Positions 23,695 to 35,540 of a stretch of 64,000 nt of DNA are shown one piece after another. Under the pieces are notes generated by a model, which did not search any database, was not told the DNA's origin, and saw nothing but the letters and a program-made list of their open reading frames with translations. The translations under genes and the position numbers were made by a program. The DNA is from Mantis religiosa (lineage: Eukaryota > Arthropoda > Insecta > Mantodea > Mantidae): assembly GCA_030765055.1 (NCBI GenBank), contig CM060958.1:111297127-111361126 (forward strand). Reading direction: 5' to 3'. Within the stretch, counting starts at the first letter, position 1; each line of letters begins with the position of its first letter.

Positions 23695-26600
23695 TGTTTA
23701 ATTTAGTTATATTAATTTGTTAACCTTAACTTGTTATACTGGTTAAATGTGGTTTCATATGCTTTACTTTAAGATGTATATTTTATTCACTCATTTTCCA
23801 AGAGATGCATTAGTATAACAAAAGTTACAGATGAACAGCTTTCAACTGCCAAAATTGTGTTTGCAACGAGGAAAGGTTACTTCTACGAACAAAATTATAA
23901 ATTCGATACAATGTTAACGATTAACTGTCACAGCAAATAGTCCACTAGCAACTTTATTTACATATAGCAAACAGAAGCAAAATGTTGCCTTATTTCTCAT
24001 ATTGTACCAAACCAAGTTTGTTTTCGTAATCATGTAAATCAGCCTCTTGTACACTCTTTTACTACTACACTTAAATAAGGTAGCAAAATCTTTCATAACA
24101 AGTTTGTTATTGTCAGAATAGTTTCACAGTATTCTCAAGGGAGGTTATCAAGTACTATTTAAAGAGTTTAGTTATCCAGTATATTCTGAAGTCGAATAAC
24201 ATGTCATTAATTTAAAAAACAGCGACAAATAAATAACGTGACTTGCGTTTTTATCGTCCTATATCCTGAATAGCAAAAGTGATCCCCTATGCCAGCCGAA
24301 GTATGATTGGTTGGAGATAGGCAGTTTTACATCACGAACGATTCCTAAAGCTGATATACACCCCGGGAGAATTTTGTGGATTTCCTATCAGCATAAAAGG
24401 AAGCTTTGGTCGTCGTAATGAAGGTTGTTGTGAGGTTGTCTGCTGTTCGCTCCACGAGTTCTGTGAATGAACCTGTGACCAATAAGTCAGTGAGCGAGAC
24501 AGAGAAAAGGCTAGAAAGTGAGTGGTGTGTTTGACACTTGAGTAAGAGATCAGAAGAAAGAGAGAAAATAGGATCACATGGTACACGTGTCGCTACTGCC
24601 GATTCTTATAACATGTCATAGAGTCTAAATATTAAATGATCATGAAAACTTCATTGAAACTTTAAGCTTGGAGGCTTAATGTTTCAACCAGTGATTAAAA
24701 TACTTGAAGCTTTAGAGTCAATTTAGAGAATTATTTTGGTACCTGTAATTTTGATTTTCGGAGAAGTTTCTGTTCGAAAATTGTTCCAAAGTAACCACCA
24801 CTTGCAGCTTTGAAAGATTATAATCAGTGATGTATAGGTAGATGAAATAAGAGGAACATCGAACACACTTCGAATCCTGAAGCTGTATAGAGAGAGCATT
24901 GAAGGAGCCGTCAAACAAGCAGCCCACTGTTACAGGGTAAGAACTGTTACCTTTCAACAAGCAAGTGCATCATCTTCTCAGCATTGCCATACGCTGCGAA
25001 ACCTGGAAGCGAAATGAAAGATGAGAGCGAAACGGAACGATAGAAACATTATTAAAAGAATACAGCGGTAGATACCGAACCACCCGAGCCTACTGACCAG
25101 AAAGAAAAAAAAACAGGAAAACTCAAGGTGAGAATGAGTGATCCACGAGATTTTAATTCGAGAGCTCCCTACCTGAAGAGTCATTTGAAACGGTTGTATA
25201 ACTACTTAAAGAAAAGTAACCCAGATATTTAGCTCTATACCTAGGCCGTCGTTAGTTTATGGGGAGATGTAAACAAAGGGGGTAAATGTATTACTCCGCC
25301 GACAACTGTAATTGGAGGGAATAGTCCAGCTATTTTATTCAACACGTGGCAAACATGTGCGCTGCAACGATCTTCTATGGAAAGTTATGCTTCCCCGTTT
25401 TTGACGTCTTGAGTTGCTTATGCTGTAGTACTCTTCTGTTAAGAAAAGCAAAATTGTGTTCACTGTTTAATATAGTTTTCCTTTTGTACTCTAAAAAGTG
25501 ATTGAATGCTTTCAACTTTGACTTCTTAACGTAATCTCACTTGCTTATAAATTAAAATCTAAGGAACGGATCTTATCGTGGAATAATAGTAAAACTAGTT
25601 GTGTGTAGTCACTTTGGTAATGACTTGAAATTTCTACTGGCATGTAACTGAGAAAAAATACTTTGTATACCTAATTAGAATCTGACAACGAATTCCGTAA
25701 ATTACTTCCACTTTCGTTGTTTCCTTTGATAATTATCTGTTTATAAATTCGAAATCTGTGTCGCTAAGAATGGTGTGAAAGCCCGTTTTTCGAAGCTGGC
25801 TAACTGGGATCTTTATTTACTGCTTGAAGCACTTTTGCAATTACTTTCAAAGAAGCTATGAGCCTTGCGACTATCAGCACTCAACAAATTCATCATGTTC
25901 ACCTTCCATAACTGTCCTCTTTCTTTTCCGATGCTTTCCTGGACTCGAGGCCAGTTTTTACAACTTCACTTCGAACGACATTGATACTGGCGCAGAAACA
26001 CCACTTAATTTTGCTGACAAATTGACTACTTCCTCAATTTCTAAGGTTGAGTATTTTTCATGCAAATCCTAAAACACTTTCAACATAATTTATTTTTCAC
26101 CACCTTTTAACTTTTTCCCCTCTGAGATATTTTACATATTGCAAGAAAGCAGCCATGTTTTAAACAGATTCATTCGCTACTCTTATAAAATATAAAATAA
26201 TTACTAATTATTGCTAATACTACTAATACTAATAATAAAATACTAATTAGTTACTGTTTGAATATTGCATTTGTAATAATCCGGACTTCTTTATATATTT
26301 TGCATTAGATGTATAGTCCTTAAAAATGATATGTAAAATATATTTTTCGTGGGCTAGGAATTACACAGCCAATGATGTTGCACACGTATACGTGCTTTTG
26401 TTTTTATCGCCACAAAAACTAAGGACGGACTCGATATAATCACCCACAAACAAAGAAGCAAATTATCCCCATTCTTTTTACACAATATTATTCTAATAAG
26501 CATAAAGGATGTATAAAATAAGTTAAACGAGCATTAATTCATTGCTTCAAGGACTTCGTGGAATTAAAATAAGGAACGTGGTTTACCATTCGTAAACGAA

Positions 26601-27060
26601 TTTGGTTATATCGACGTAAGACTAGAAACTTCCAAGTGCACTTTTGGAAGAGTGACCTATTGAGTTTCCAAATCCTGATATCCGTTGTCTGGGAGTGATC
26701 TGTAACTTGAACAAAACTAAAAAGAAAACCGGAACTAGGTCAATGTCCAACACGATACAACTTTCAACCAAACGACTGACTTTGGCTATTATCGATAAAA
26801 GCCATTTCCTACATTTAAGTTTTCTAACTTAACTGTAGTGAAGTTTCTTAATAAACCGTGTACTAAAATATCTGATAATGAAATGCAAATTAATTTTGGG
26901 CTTATTTTGGTCATTTTATTATATTTTTACTAAATAATACTTTAAGTATAGACTTTATATTGCTAGATGTCGTCACTCTCAAAATCCTCTATTATGAGTT
27001 GATAGAGAATTATGTTCTTTTATTTTATTCAGCTCCACTTTTTGAAGTTATTTGTAAAAT
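23695..27060. other. No recognisable gene or element
   Basis: AT-rich. Open frames up to 84 codons at 24.3-25.2 kb and 25.8 kb have no motif. A TTACTAATA-type simple stretch lies near 26.2 kb. Confidence 0.4.
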
Positions 27061-27075
27061 GTTCTAGCAAGGCAA

Positions 27076-27430
27076 CTATCGCTATGCTCAAACCTATATT
27101 CGCTTGAGAACTTGATGGCATCATCTCTGCTCTATGTGGAGCCTATGCAGCAAAAATCGGTTGTGGAGTAGAACCACAACACCGAAAACTGAGGCCTGAG
27201 AAGTGCCTCATGCAACCAGTTGCATTTGGCTGCTGGACATCCCTGTGGCGGCGCTCCTTACGTATGACATGCGTAGACCAGCAGGGGTAAACAATCCCTC
27301 CCGAACACTTGTATGTATTCTAGACTCATTTTCGGATACATCGAGACATACTCCGCACTCAGATACCACATAAAGCAGAGATGATGCCATCAAACCCCAA
27401 GCGAATACAGGTATAAGCATAGCGGTAGTG
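27076..27430 (-). repeat. Repeat K, copy 1, with inverted copy of its own 5' end
   Basis: The minus strand from 27430 to about 27195 matches copy 2 at 48.83-49.13 kb. The first about 63 bp of the unit (27366-27428) also appear inverted at 27076-27140, giving arms that enclose the rest. The family is not identified; a SINE or structured-RNA pseudogene is possible. Confidence 0.65.
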
Positions 27431-27439
27431 CTTTTGTGA

Positions 27440-27790
27440 GTTGCATATTCAAATATTCTTATTTGTAAAAATTATCACTGAAGTAACTTTGTAATTTTAA
27501 TTTTATCTATTAATTTTGCTTTTCTTAGAATACAGCGATGAACAGTTTTCAAGGTGTTGCTGATGTAATTAATTGTAATCATTCGAATTTTCTTTGTCCC
27601 GGTCTGGACCCAGTCGATTGTCGCAGAATCGTGGACTCGAATTGATTTAATAATTTACCGTTGATTTGCCAAAATAAAGCTTAATAAGTTTATGCAAAAA
27701 CTGAAGCTGCTGCCAGTGAAGTAAACTAAGTACCAATTAAGAATAACTAAAGGCTATAGTAACACAAATTCACTGTTTACTTATCTTATT
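27440..27790. other. No gene seen
   Basis: AT-rich spacer between repeat K and the 3' end of Penelope-like element 2. Confidence 0.4.
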
Positions 27791-27802
27791 CACTATCCTT
27801 GG

Positions 27803-27838
27803 GACCGGTTTCAAAGCAACATCTGCTTCATTTTCAAC
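27803..27838 (-). ncRNA. Degenerate hammerhead-like motif at the 3' end of PLE 2
   Basis: The minus strand reads TTGAAAA where CTGANGA is expected, then T, GAAGC...GCTTT (stem II), GAAAC and CGGTC. The layout matches the motif behind PLE 1, but C3 and G8 of the catalytic core are changed. It should be inactive. Confidence 0.4.
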
Positions 27839-27839
27839 T

Positions 27840-29720
27840 TGTCAGCTGGGCACTGACACACTGAGTGATCGACCTTGACCACTTCCGGAATTTGAGGAAT
27901 ATCTCACTATCTTACTGGGACTACACAAACTTATTGATGACATCTAATTGTGGGATATCAAAATTCAGCACGCGATCTTAATTTTTCAAAATAAATATTT
28001 TCTCCCAATCCATTAAATCTGACCGTTTGTTCAATTGTTTCAATATACTGCTGGATTTATTTCTAAAATACCCAAAATAATATTACTTTAGCATAGGATT
28101 TTAATCTTTACAGAGGCGAAACATTTTGTATCTTGTGAATGAGATATGACTAATAGAATTTCAAAGTATCATTCCTCAGTCGAATTTGATAAAGGACTTC
28201 TATACTTCTAGCAACAATATATTGACAATATTTGCTGCACTTTACGTGGAAAGATCCCTGTATCAGCCTGGATATAATGTAAGCTGTTGTATAAATTAAC
28301 TAATGAGGAAGCTCTGTTTTCATCGTAACTTCTCTACATTATGCTGTTTTCGTAAGAATAGCATATTTCTACATTCAGTTTAAATCGTAAGACACCGCCG
28401 CCGTCATGGATATTAAAAAGAAATTAGCCCATCTAATGCTTGTTATTTGTGGTATTAAAATGCAGGGGTCTTAGCATCCGAAATATTATCTTACGACAAT
28501 TTTGTACAAAGTGCACCAATTTTGAAATTCAGAAAAATGATCAGTCACTGCCGATTTATCTCTCTGTATATATTTAATATTTCTGAAATGTCCCTTCGCT
28601 CTGGTTTCTATATTAGGTTTGATCCTACCAATATAATTCTTAACACACTCTAAACAGTTAACTTGATAAATTCCAGATTTTTTCTGTCTGAAATTTTGTA
28701 TTTTTTTAAAAATCTGTAGTATATTTTTATGCTGTATTTATTTTGAGATGCCAGTATTATACCAACTTTTTAAAAAATTTATGTAATTTTTATTTGCCCC
28801 TGAATGATAAGTAAATTTTTATAAAATATAATCATTTTTTACTTTTTAAGAGTGGAAATATCATTTACATTTTAAATTTAAATTTTTCTACTTCTTTTGT
28901 GTATCAAATCTTTATTAAAACCATTAACTAAAGCAGTGTTAACAATCTGTTTATATTCGATGTTAAATTCTTCTTTGTTAAGAGATATGTTTATCAACCT
29001 GTAAATCAAACTATTAAAACAGCAAATTTGTGTGACTAAGGGTTGAAACTTCTTGTTTATACAGTTATCAGTGTAAGTTGATTTCCTGTAAATACCAAAG
29101 TTTAATTCTTTATTATCTTTAGATCCAGAAAGGGAAGATAACATTGTTTTCAATTTATATTGTGAACTTTAGAGCTTTATCCTGCAAATTTAGAAGTTTG
29201 AAACCATCATCTATATATCTCTCAGGTACTGTGACAAAAAGTCCTCCATATATCTATACCATATTTTAAAATTTGAAGGAAAAGCTTTAGTGACTTCTGT
29301 TTCAAAAAAGGCATAAATAGGTCAGCAAGAAAGGGTGAAAGCGAACTACCCATATCTACTCCATAAATTTGTTGAAAAAAATGTCCATTGAAAGTAAAGA
29401 AATGTCGGTCTAAACACAAATTAGTAAGTTTCATAAAATCGTCTATTGACTCCTTATTCAAATCTATTGAATTCAACCATTTTCTTAAAAACATTAGAAG
29501 TTTTCCTCTGGAAATACTGGGAAATAGGGCGGCTACATCAAAGGAAACAATTCTATCATTTTTGACAATACTACATTGCTGATCTTGTTTACTAACTCAA
29601 GTGAATTTTTTATATTTAAGCTGTCAAATCTCTGAAAATAACTAAACTTTTGGTTTAGCCATTTTGCCAAATTATACGTAGGTGAATTTATAATATTTAC
29701 AATCGCCCTCATTTTACTCC
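27840..29720 (-). pseudogene. Penelope-like element 2: reverse transcriptase + GIY-YIG endonuclease, disabled
   Basis: Reads on the minus strand from about 29720. The RT palm comes first: FDVAALFPSISRGKL near 29.53 kb, then FTFNGHFFQQIYGVDMGSSL and SPFLADLFM. The catalytic box near 29.25 kb reads WYRYMEDF, where Penelope enzymes normally have Y-x-D-D. The RT end reads FGIYRKSTYTDN. The endonuclease at 28680-28494 shows GIYQVNCLECVKNYIGR and later SAVTDHFSEF, the GIY-YIG signature with its paired cysteines. After about 450 bp of unexplained sequence the C-terminal tail appears (DWEKIFI...NFDIPQLD, about 27.98 kb). Several frameshifts and stops break it, and the 5' part is missing. Confidence 0.85.
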
Positions 29721-29724
29721 AATT

Positions 29725-30345
29725 TTGTTACTTTACCATGTCCAAAATACAAACGTTTTAACACTTTTAACGTTTAAAAATCATTTACATCACAATAAAG
29801 TGATATAAACAAATTCAAGAAATATACTAACAGCAATTATGTTTGGGGCCAAACAGAAACAAGTATTTGAGAGGCAGGGAATATATATGAGGTCTGAAAC
29901 ATTAAAATCAAATGAATTTTAAGTACTGCATGAGTAGACTGCACATGAGGGAACATTTCATTTCAGTGTTTTAGGGTAGCAAGCGTCGTGCGATACTTTG
30001 GCGTTGTCCCGATGCACAGGTTGTGGGAACAAATAGCCAATACAGAAATGTGCGAGCATATGGACCGGTCATTTACGCATATTCGGTATATGTAATCAAT
30101 TGTTTTATTAGCGTGAATAAATTACAACCACGTTTGTGTATACATTGGCAGGTCACTGCTTTAAATTTCCGTGTCCATCCCTGGCACATCAATTAGAATG
30201 GATGCTATCCACGTCCATCTCAATCACAATTGAATTAGATTCTGAGTAACTATCCTTGAGTATCCGTTTACCATCACCATTATTATCACTCACTGACTAC
30301 ACATCCATTATCAGCCTTAGATATACCCATATCCATGTATCTCTC
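29725..30345. other. No gene seen
   Basis: AT-rich. The left part may be eroded 5' sequence of Penelope-like element 2. Confidence 0.4.
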
Positions 30346-30347
30346 TA

Positions 30348-31598
30348 CACGGTGTTCATTTTTATTCTTTATTTCCCACCCTCCGATTGAACAAGGATGA
30401 CGTCATAGTTGACTGGTGAGTCTATCTTGAAATCATAGTGCCCTCTACGGAGAAGAAGCGGTAATGTTTGCGGAACAGTAAGCAAATTACAGCGCTCTCC
30501 GTGTGGTTGCTCTAGTAACTAATACAACCAGCTTCCCCCGGATATGAACACAGAGCACTGCGTCTTCATGGTTGAATGCTACTTTCGTACCGGCATTAAA
30601 ATTGCTGTGACATATAAATATACTTTAAACCGCTGCATAAGGGAGTCTATGCAACGCTATCCGGCATTCAGCCAAGTCCCTCGGAGCGTAATTTTGTCAA
30701 GTGTTCTGGTACCGTCAAATTGTCATACCTTTGTTGGCAACATAAATGTCTTACGTTTTATCAGTATGCGATATAATTTTTTTGTCATTGTCACGGTTAA
30801 ATAAAATGTCTATTAATGTTGGTATCCTTGTATTTTAAAAACAAATAGCTGTATTTCCAAGATACAGGATCAGTTACTTGCAGAAAGAGAGACGCTGGAC
30901 GCTATAGAGTGACTGGTGCCAATCTAGAAGCAATAAATAATGTTATGACAAGCATACCTTCCCGCAATACACACAATGTTTAAGGGGAAGAGAGAAAGGA
31001 AGTATAAGAAAATGGACACATAAGACTATGTACTATAGATATTTTCTTGTTTAGACTTGGATAAAGGCTTTGTACATATTGTAACACTAATTTATTTTGC
31101 ATTCCTAGAACATGTTCTACTAATTTTCTGGTTTGTAATGAAGTTACATCGCGAGGAAATTGTGGGCGATAAAAAAGAATCGAGATCTAATTGAAATATT
31201 TCTGTTTTATATGACAGGTTTACAATATGCGTATATGTCTATTACAACGGAAAAACATATGTTCATTGTGAAATAAGTGTTCATTGACTTATCATTTCGT
31301 ATATTCTTCATGGTATACTTTTATGGCTGCATAATTAGCTTTGCAGTGTACTACATTGCAGTACGTAGTTTTTATAAACAATTATCGTATCTGACACAAG
31401 GCGAAATTACACATCTTTATATTACGCGGGCAGACGCACCTCTCCAATAGTATATTTACCTGCCAGTAGAGGGTGGTCTCAAAACTGCTGTCAACACATC
31501 AAATACGATCGGAAGCCACTAAGGGAAGCATACATAAACTCGCTCCATCAGCGATGCTATTGATGACGTCAAATTTTGTACGGTAAAATTCCATCGTG
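30348..31598 (+). mobile_element. TIR element P, copy 1
   Basis: Ends CACGGTGTTCATTTTTAT and, from the right, CACGATGGAATTTTA, with TA on each side (30346-30347, 31599-31600). The sequence aligns end to end with the inverted copy at 61378-62733. It has a transposase-like start and no catalytic region, so it is non-autonomous. TA targets and the HTH start place it in the IS630-Tc1-mariner group. Confidence 0.85.
30544..30804 (+). pseudogene. Transposase N-terminal remnant in element P
   Basis: The frame begins MNTEHCVFMVECYFRTG and continues with MQRYPAFSQVPRS. This is the first HTH helix layout seen in DUF4817-type transposase starts (E-x-x-FI-x-x-YF), also visible at 63.8 kb. The homologous piece in P copy 2 has lost the frame. 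After about 40 residues the similarity stops and no DDE motif follows in the remaining 0.9 kb. Confidence 0.55.
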
Positions 31599-31599
31599 T

Positions 31600-31985
31600 A
31601 TCAGTTTTTATGTACTCATATCTGAGACCAGTTTACTTGTTCTCTCGTTTATTCTGCTCTTCATCTTTGGACTTGTTTACGTTAGATTTTTATTTAGGGT
31701 CATTAAATTCATATTATGGATGAGGAGACCTCTAGCATTTACGTACAACTGAATGCATTTTGCATACACCCCAAGCACAACGATGAGATAAAGGAAACGC
31801 ATGAGAGTGTCGGCTGCAGAGAGGCAACATAAGCGGCAGAGGCAGAGTTCTCTAATAGTTACTGGCTTCATCTCCCAGCGGAAAACCGTCGCGGCGACCT
31901 GCTCAAACCGCCGAAGGCTCAATCAGATGCTCACTTCCAGCAGGAGCCGGAGCAAAACGGAGAAGTAGTTGCAACGCCACGACCG
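31600..31985. other. No gene assigned
   Basis: An 81-codon open frame on the minus strand (31677-31922) has no domain. Confidence 0.35.
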
Positions 31986-31987
31986 CA

Positions 31988-32260
31988 ACTCAACCCCACA
32001 GTGAAGATAGGTAGTAGCGGTGAGACGCCAGCTCCATCAGCTCTAACTGCCAAATACGCCCCCGAACGAAAGGCAGGTTAGCTTGTGACGTCACCGCACT
32101 GATTTCTGCTGCCCAAGAGGAAGGAAATAGTTTGATGTGTGGTGGTTCCGACAGCGTAGGAAAGACAGAAAACGTATCGGGTATTAGTAATATGTACAAC
32201 GTACATCTTGGGTGTTGTAGTATTAATACTGACTGTTTTAATTACACAATTACATTTTGA
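31988..32260 (-). repeat. Three-copy repeat F, copy 3
   Basis: Contains 'cccccgaacgaaaggcagg', 'ggttccgacagcgtagg' and 'aatatgtacaacgtacat', all shared with copies 1 and 2. Confidence 0.7.
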
Positions 32261-32264
32261 CTAT

Positions 32265-33280
32265 GTGCTATGAGAAAATGAAGTAGAAGTAGAGGGAGGG
32301 CATCCGAGATGAGCCAAAGGCCAGGGAGCCAGGCAACCATGGAGTTAAGGGGAGAATGAGCAGCTAAACTACAATTTGCACTTAGAGTAAGGTAAGCTAT
32401 AGAAGTATTGTGAATTATTGTAAATTGTGTAAAATAGAAATAAAGGTACATTCATCAAACAGAAAATAACTACTTAATATACATTTTTTACAATCTTTTC
32501 TAGATAACCTAATTCATATATGAACAGGCCTAATAGAACGACTTTTGTAAGGCTTATTGACTTGTTTAAGGAAATATCGTATGCATTAATATTGAATGAT
32601 TTAATATTTCATAGAACTAAACTAATTGTGATTTATACTCAATCCTTGGACAGTAAGCAACGTATAGTGGTGGCTGTTTTATCAATGGTCAATCCATGAG
32701 CATTTTTATGCAACTTTAATACTAAGCATGACTTTCAGGAATAAGGACATTTTAAGTTTGCAAATTTGCTGAATAAAAATGTAATTATTTACAATGAAAT
32801 TATTATTTTAGCAAACAAGGAATTTAGAAAACGCACGCTGTTTTGTTGCATTGAATTACTAAATAATGAAGTTCGTCTATTGTGTACATATTTTCAATTA
32901 AGGAGCTAATCACATCGCGTAATTACAAGAGAAGTTCAAAGTAATTACCGCCGGCTTCATTAAACACCATACATCGGCTGTGCTGAGTTTGTGACAGTTA
33001 ACAGGTTAACTTTTCCACACAGTACTGCACGAAGTTGGAGTTAGTAACCAAAACAATGTTCCCGAGAATCTGTAGCCTTTATATCACTCAATATGGGTTC
33101 GCTGGTTGGAGTTGCTTTGAACTACAAACGTGGGAAACCTGTAATCGCTGAGTGAATGGAGTGATTAAGTAGCGTGCTCTCCTACTGGCCTTCCTTTTGG
33201 AGAGTAATACTGCGCTGGAAAGTCTGATATAGTAGTTTAACGTGACTTTCTCTACTATGGAGAAGAAATATTTACTCCTG
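32265..33280. other. No gene seen
   Basis: AT-rich sequence left of element L. No repeat partner. Confidence 0.4.
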
Positions 33281-33598
33281 GGCCATATTCACAGTTAAAG
33301 CTTGTTCTAGACTATCTTCCGACTAACTTGGTCCGGACTAAAGGCGGTTTAACTTTTTGGTATTCATAGACCATAAAAAGCCTCGGACCAAGTAAAGACG
33401 TGGACGAGCAAGGAGTAAATGCTAAACGACGTAGAAAGGTTCTTCTGCGCATATCCGAGTCCAATAGAGTGCTAAACAAACCACAGTGTACCTACAAGTT
33501 TATAAATCTCTGTGGTAGTTCCACAGCTGTTTCTTAATCATCCCTACGGTTGCTGCTGCTGTTTGATGTTCGGTAACAAAGTTTGGTGTGCTGCGAGT

Positions 33599-33774
33599 AT
33601 GGATAATATGAAGAAGCGTGGTATCAATTGGCCAGAAGAAGAACAATGTTTTCTCTAGTCCAAAAAAATAATGAACTTTATAGAAAATAAATCCATGTCG
33701 ACGAATACAAATATGAGAAAGGAGGAGGCATGGAGGGAAATTTATAACGAGTTTGTTGATAATGCGGCTTACTG
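33599..33774 (+). pseudogene. Myb/SANT-like protein remnant in element L
   Basis: Begins MDNMKKRGINWPEEEQCFL with the tryptophan and acidic run typical of the first SANT helix, then a TAG. After the stop come FIENKSMSTNTNMRKEEAWR and EIYNEF, the second helix. The ENK...EAW..I..EF spacing matches the protein of element G, so both belong to the same broad Harbinger accessory-protein class. Shorter than a full domain and stopped early. Confidence 0.6.
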
Positions 33775-33836
33775 ATGCCTGACCAATATTGTGCAGGTCA
33801 GCAGTGTTGTCTTGATATCCTCATCTTGCATAATAC

Positions 33837-34311
33837 TGTCGCGGCGAAAAGCACACAAAGTTCGGTGCCGAGAGATAAGCGCGGCTTGTGTACACAAAGA
33901 GCCTGCAGATAAAGATAACAGTCGGATAGTGTATCACTGAGGTAAGACTTACCGACACTGATAAGTGAGGTAAATGGAAATTTTTAGTGACATCTTGATT
34001 GACAGAGATTATTCGGTTTCTGGTTTGTTTTAGAAAAGTCAAGAATTTATCAATGTAGTATTTAGGAAGGCGACGACTCGCCAAGAATGAGTCGTGAACA
34101 AGTAGTAAACATAGTAAGGAGTAAGCAATTGTAGAGTGTTGTAACGAGAGCTGATGTAATCAGAACGCTGTTTGTGTGGACATCGACCTTGGTAGATGGT
34201 GTTATGTGTGTGATGTAATTCTTCTGCTACGAAGTGCATTTCTACGCAAATAAAGAACATTTGGAATATCTGCAAATTGAACTTTTAATTCTACGAACCC
34301 ACAAAGTCATA
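33837..34311 (+). mobile_element. Solo LTR C, inserted in element L
   Basis: 475 bp from TGTCGCGG to GTCATA, flanked on both sides by ATAC (33833-33836 and 34312-34315), a 4-bp target duplication. AATAAA at 34249-34254. Best-preserved boundary of the family shared with LTRs A, B and D. Confidence 0.85.
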
Positions 34312-34749
34312 ATACCGAAGTGCTGTTAGGATTTGAGTGTTAGTTGAGATACTCAGACCTCGGTTATTGTCCCTGACGTACACGTTAGGACGAATCATTT
34401 CTATCAGCTTTCTGGAGTTCGTTTTACTAAACCTGTATCTGCTTTTGAAGTTTAGGTCGTCGTACTTTCTATTCTTGGTAGATAAGTATTCCTCCGTCGT
34501 CTTATTTCACAAATTCCAAGCACCACAGCTACATTCATCACTTCATTGTCGCCCATGTCGCAAAGATAGTCCGCCTTTATTCTACCCCTTGGAGGCGGAC
34601 CAAAATGTGAGTTGGATCATCGTGTTTGTCTCCTGATTATCGCTAATCCCGATTTATGAATAAGAAAATCGATGGTCCACCATTAGTCCACCGGAAGTAC
34701 CAAGTTGGTCCAGACTAAGTCTGACTATGAATATGGCCCTGATATTCCA

Positions 34750-34985
34750 TTTTTTAAAAAATTACGTCTACAACTTCAAATCAAATCGGATGATGAAAGA
34801 ACTGGATGAAAGGAAGATCAAATGAGCCCAGGACCGAGGGCCCAGGAGCAACATGCATCATTTAGGATAAGGGAAAAACCTTCGGGAAAAACCTTATGCG
34901 GTTGAGTCACCCTGACCAAGTTTCGAACTCGTTATTTCTTGAATGTGAGACCGACACGCTACCACTTACGTTACAGAAGTGATCG
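34750..34985 (-). repeat. tRNA-derived SINE S1, copy b (old)
   Basis: Diverged but colinear with the other copies: 'gatcaaatgagccc', 'aggataagggaaaaacc', 'agtcaccctgacc', 'gtttcgaactcg', ending in a decayed tRNA-like head. Confidence 0.8.
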
Positions 34986-34989
34986 AGGT

Positions 34990-35535
34990 TTCATTGTAAA
35001 CACAGTTTGATACTTTGAGAATGAAAATAATAAAAGAATGTATTTTAGACAATTGTTTAAATTTATGTGTGTATGTGTTTCTGTCAAACTGTATAAAGCA
35101 CAGCTAAAAACAGGTTGTTCTGGATGGCACAGTTTTTATCCCAAAGGCGTGGGTTCAAAGCCGACCGAGAACAAATTATTCTTCTTCAGTACGACAGAAT
35201 ACTGACAGTTACTATTTACTGGCAAGTAAAAGAACTCTGTGAGACGAAATTTCGGCCCACTGGTCGTGCTAATTTAAACTGGCAGTTGACAGCCTCGTTA
35301 AAAAACGGAATATTTATTCATTTTGTTTCAAAAACGAAAATTAGGTTAAATGTCAAGCTTGGTATTTAAATACAGGGTCTTCCAACGATGCGACGCCAGA
35401 TTTTCAACAAAAAACCCCAGCCCATGTCACCCTTCACATGAAACCGTTTTCTTAAAAATGTGTTTAAAAAGGTAAACAAAAAAGGATGTCACTGCTTTCG
35501 GCAGCTGATATTTAAACATCTGATTATGATACCTT
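34990..35535. other. No gene assigned
   Basis: Contains an 84-codon open frame at 35115-35369 without motif. Confidence 0.35.
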
Positions 35536-35540
35536 TTCCT

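Larger units (their letters stand above)
33281..34738 (+). mobile_element. Harbinger-like element L with nested solo LTR
   Basis: Ends GGCCATATTCACAG and, from the right, GGCCATATTCATAG. Both are flanked by CTG, a 3-bp duplication (33278-33280, 34739-34741). It encodes a Myb/SANT-like remnant at 33599. Subtracting the 475-bp LTR C and its 4-bp duplication leaves about 980 bp, similar to element G. Confidence 0.75.

Noticed and set aside
24390..24490. TATA-like 'cataaaag' with downstream TCAGT
   Set aside because: Spacing is about 90 bp, far from the canonical 30; no LTR ends or ORF nearby.
24718..24960. Apparent peptide similarity (VTVGCLFDG versus VTVVCTFDG) with 41520-41708
   Set aside because: Similarity is limited to about 10 residues without nucleotide-level colinearity.
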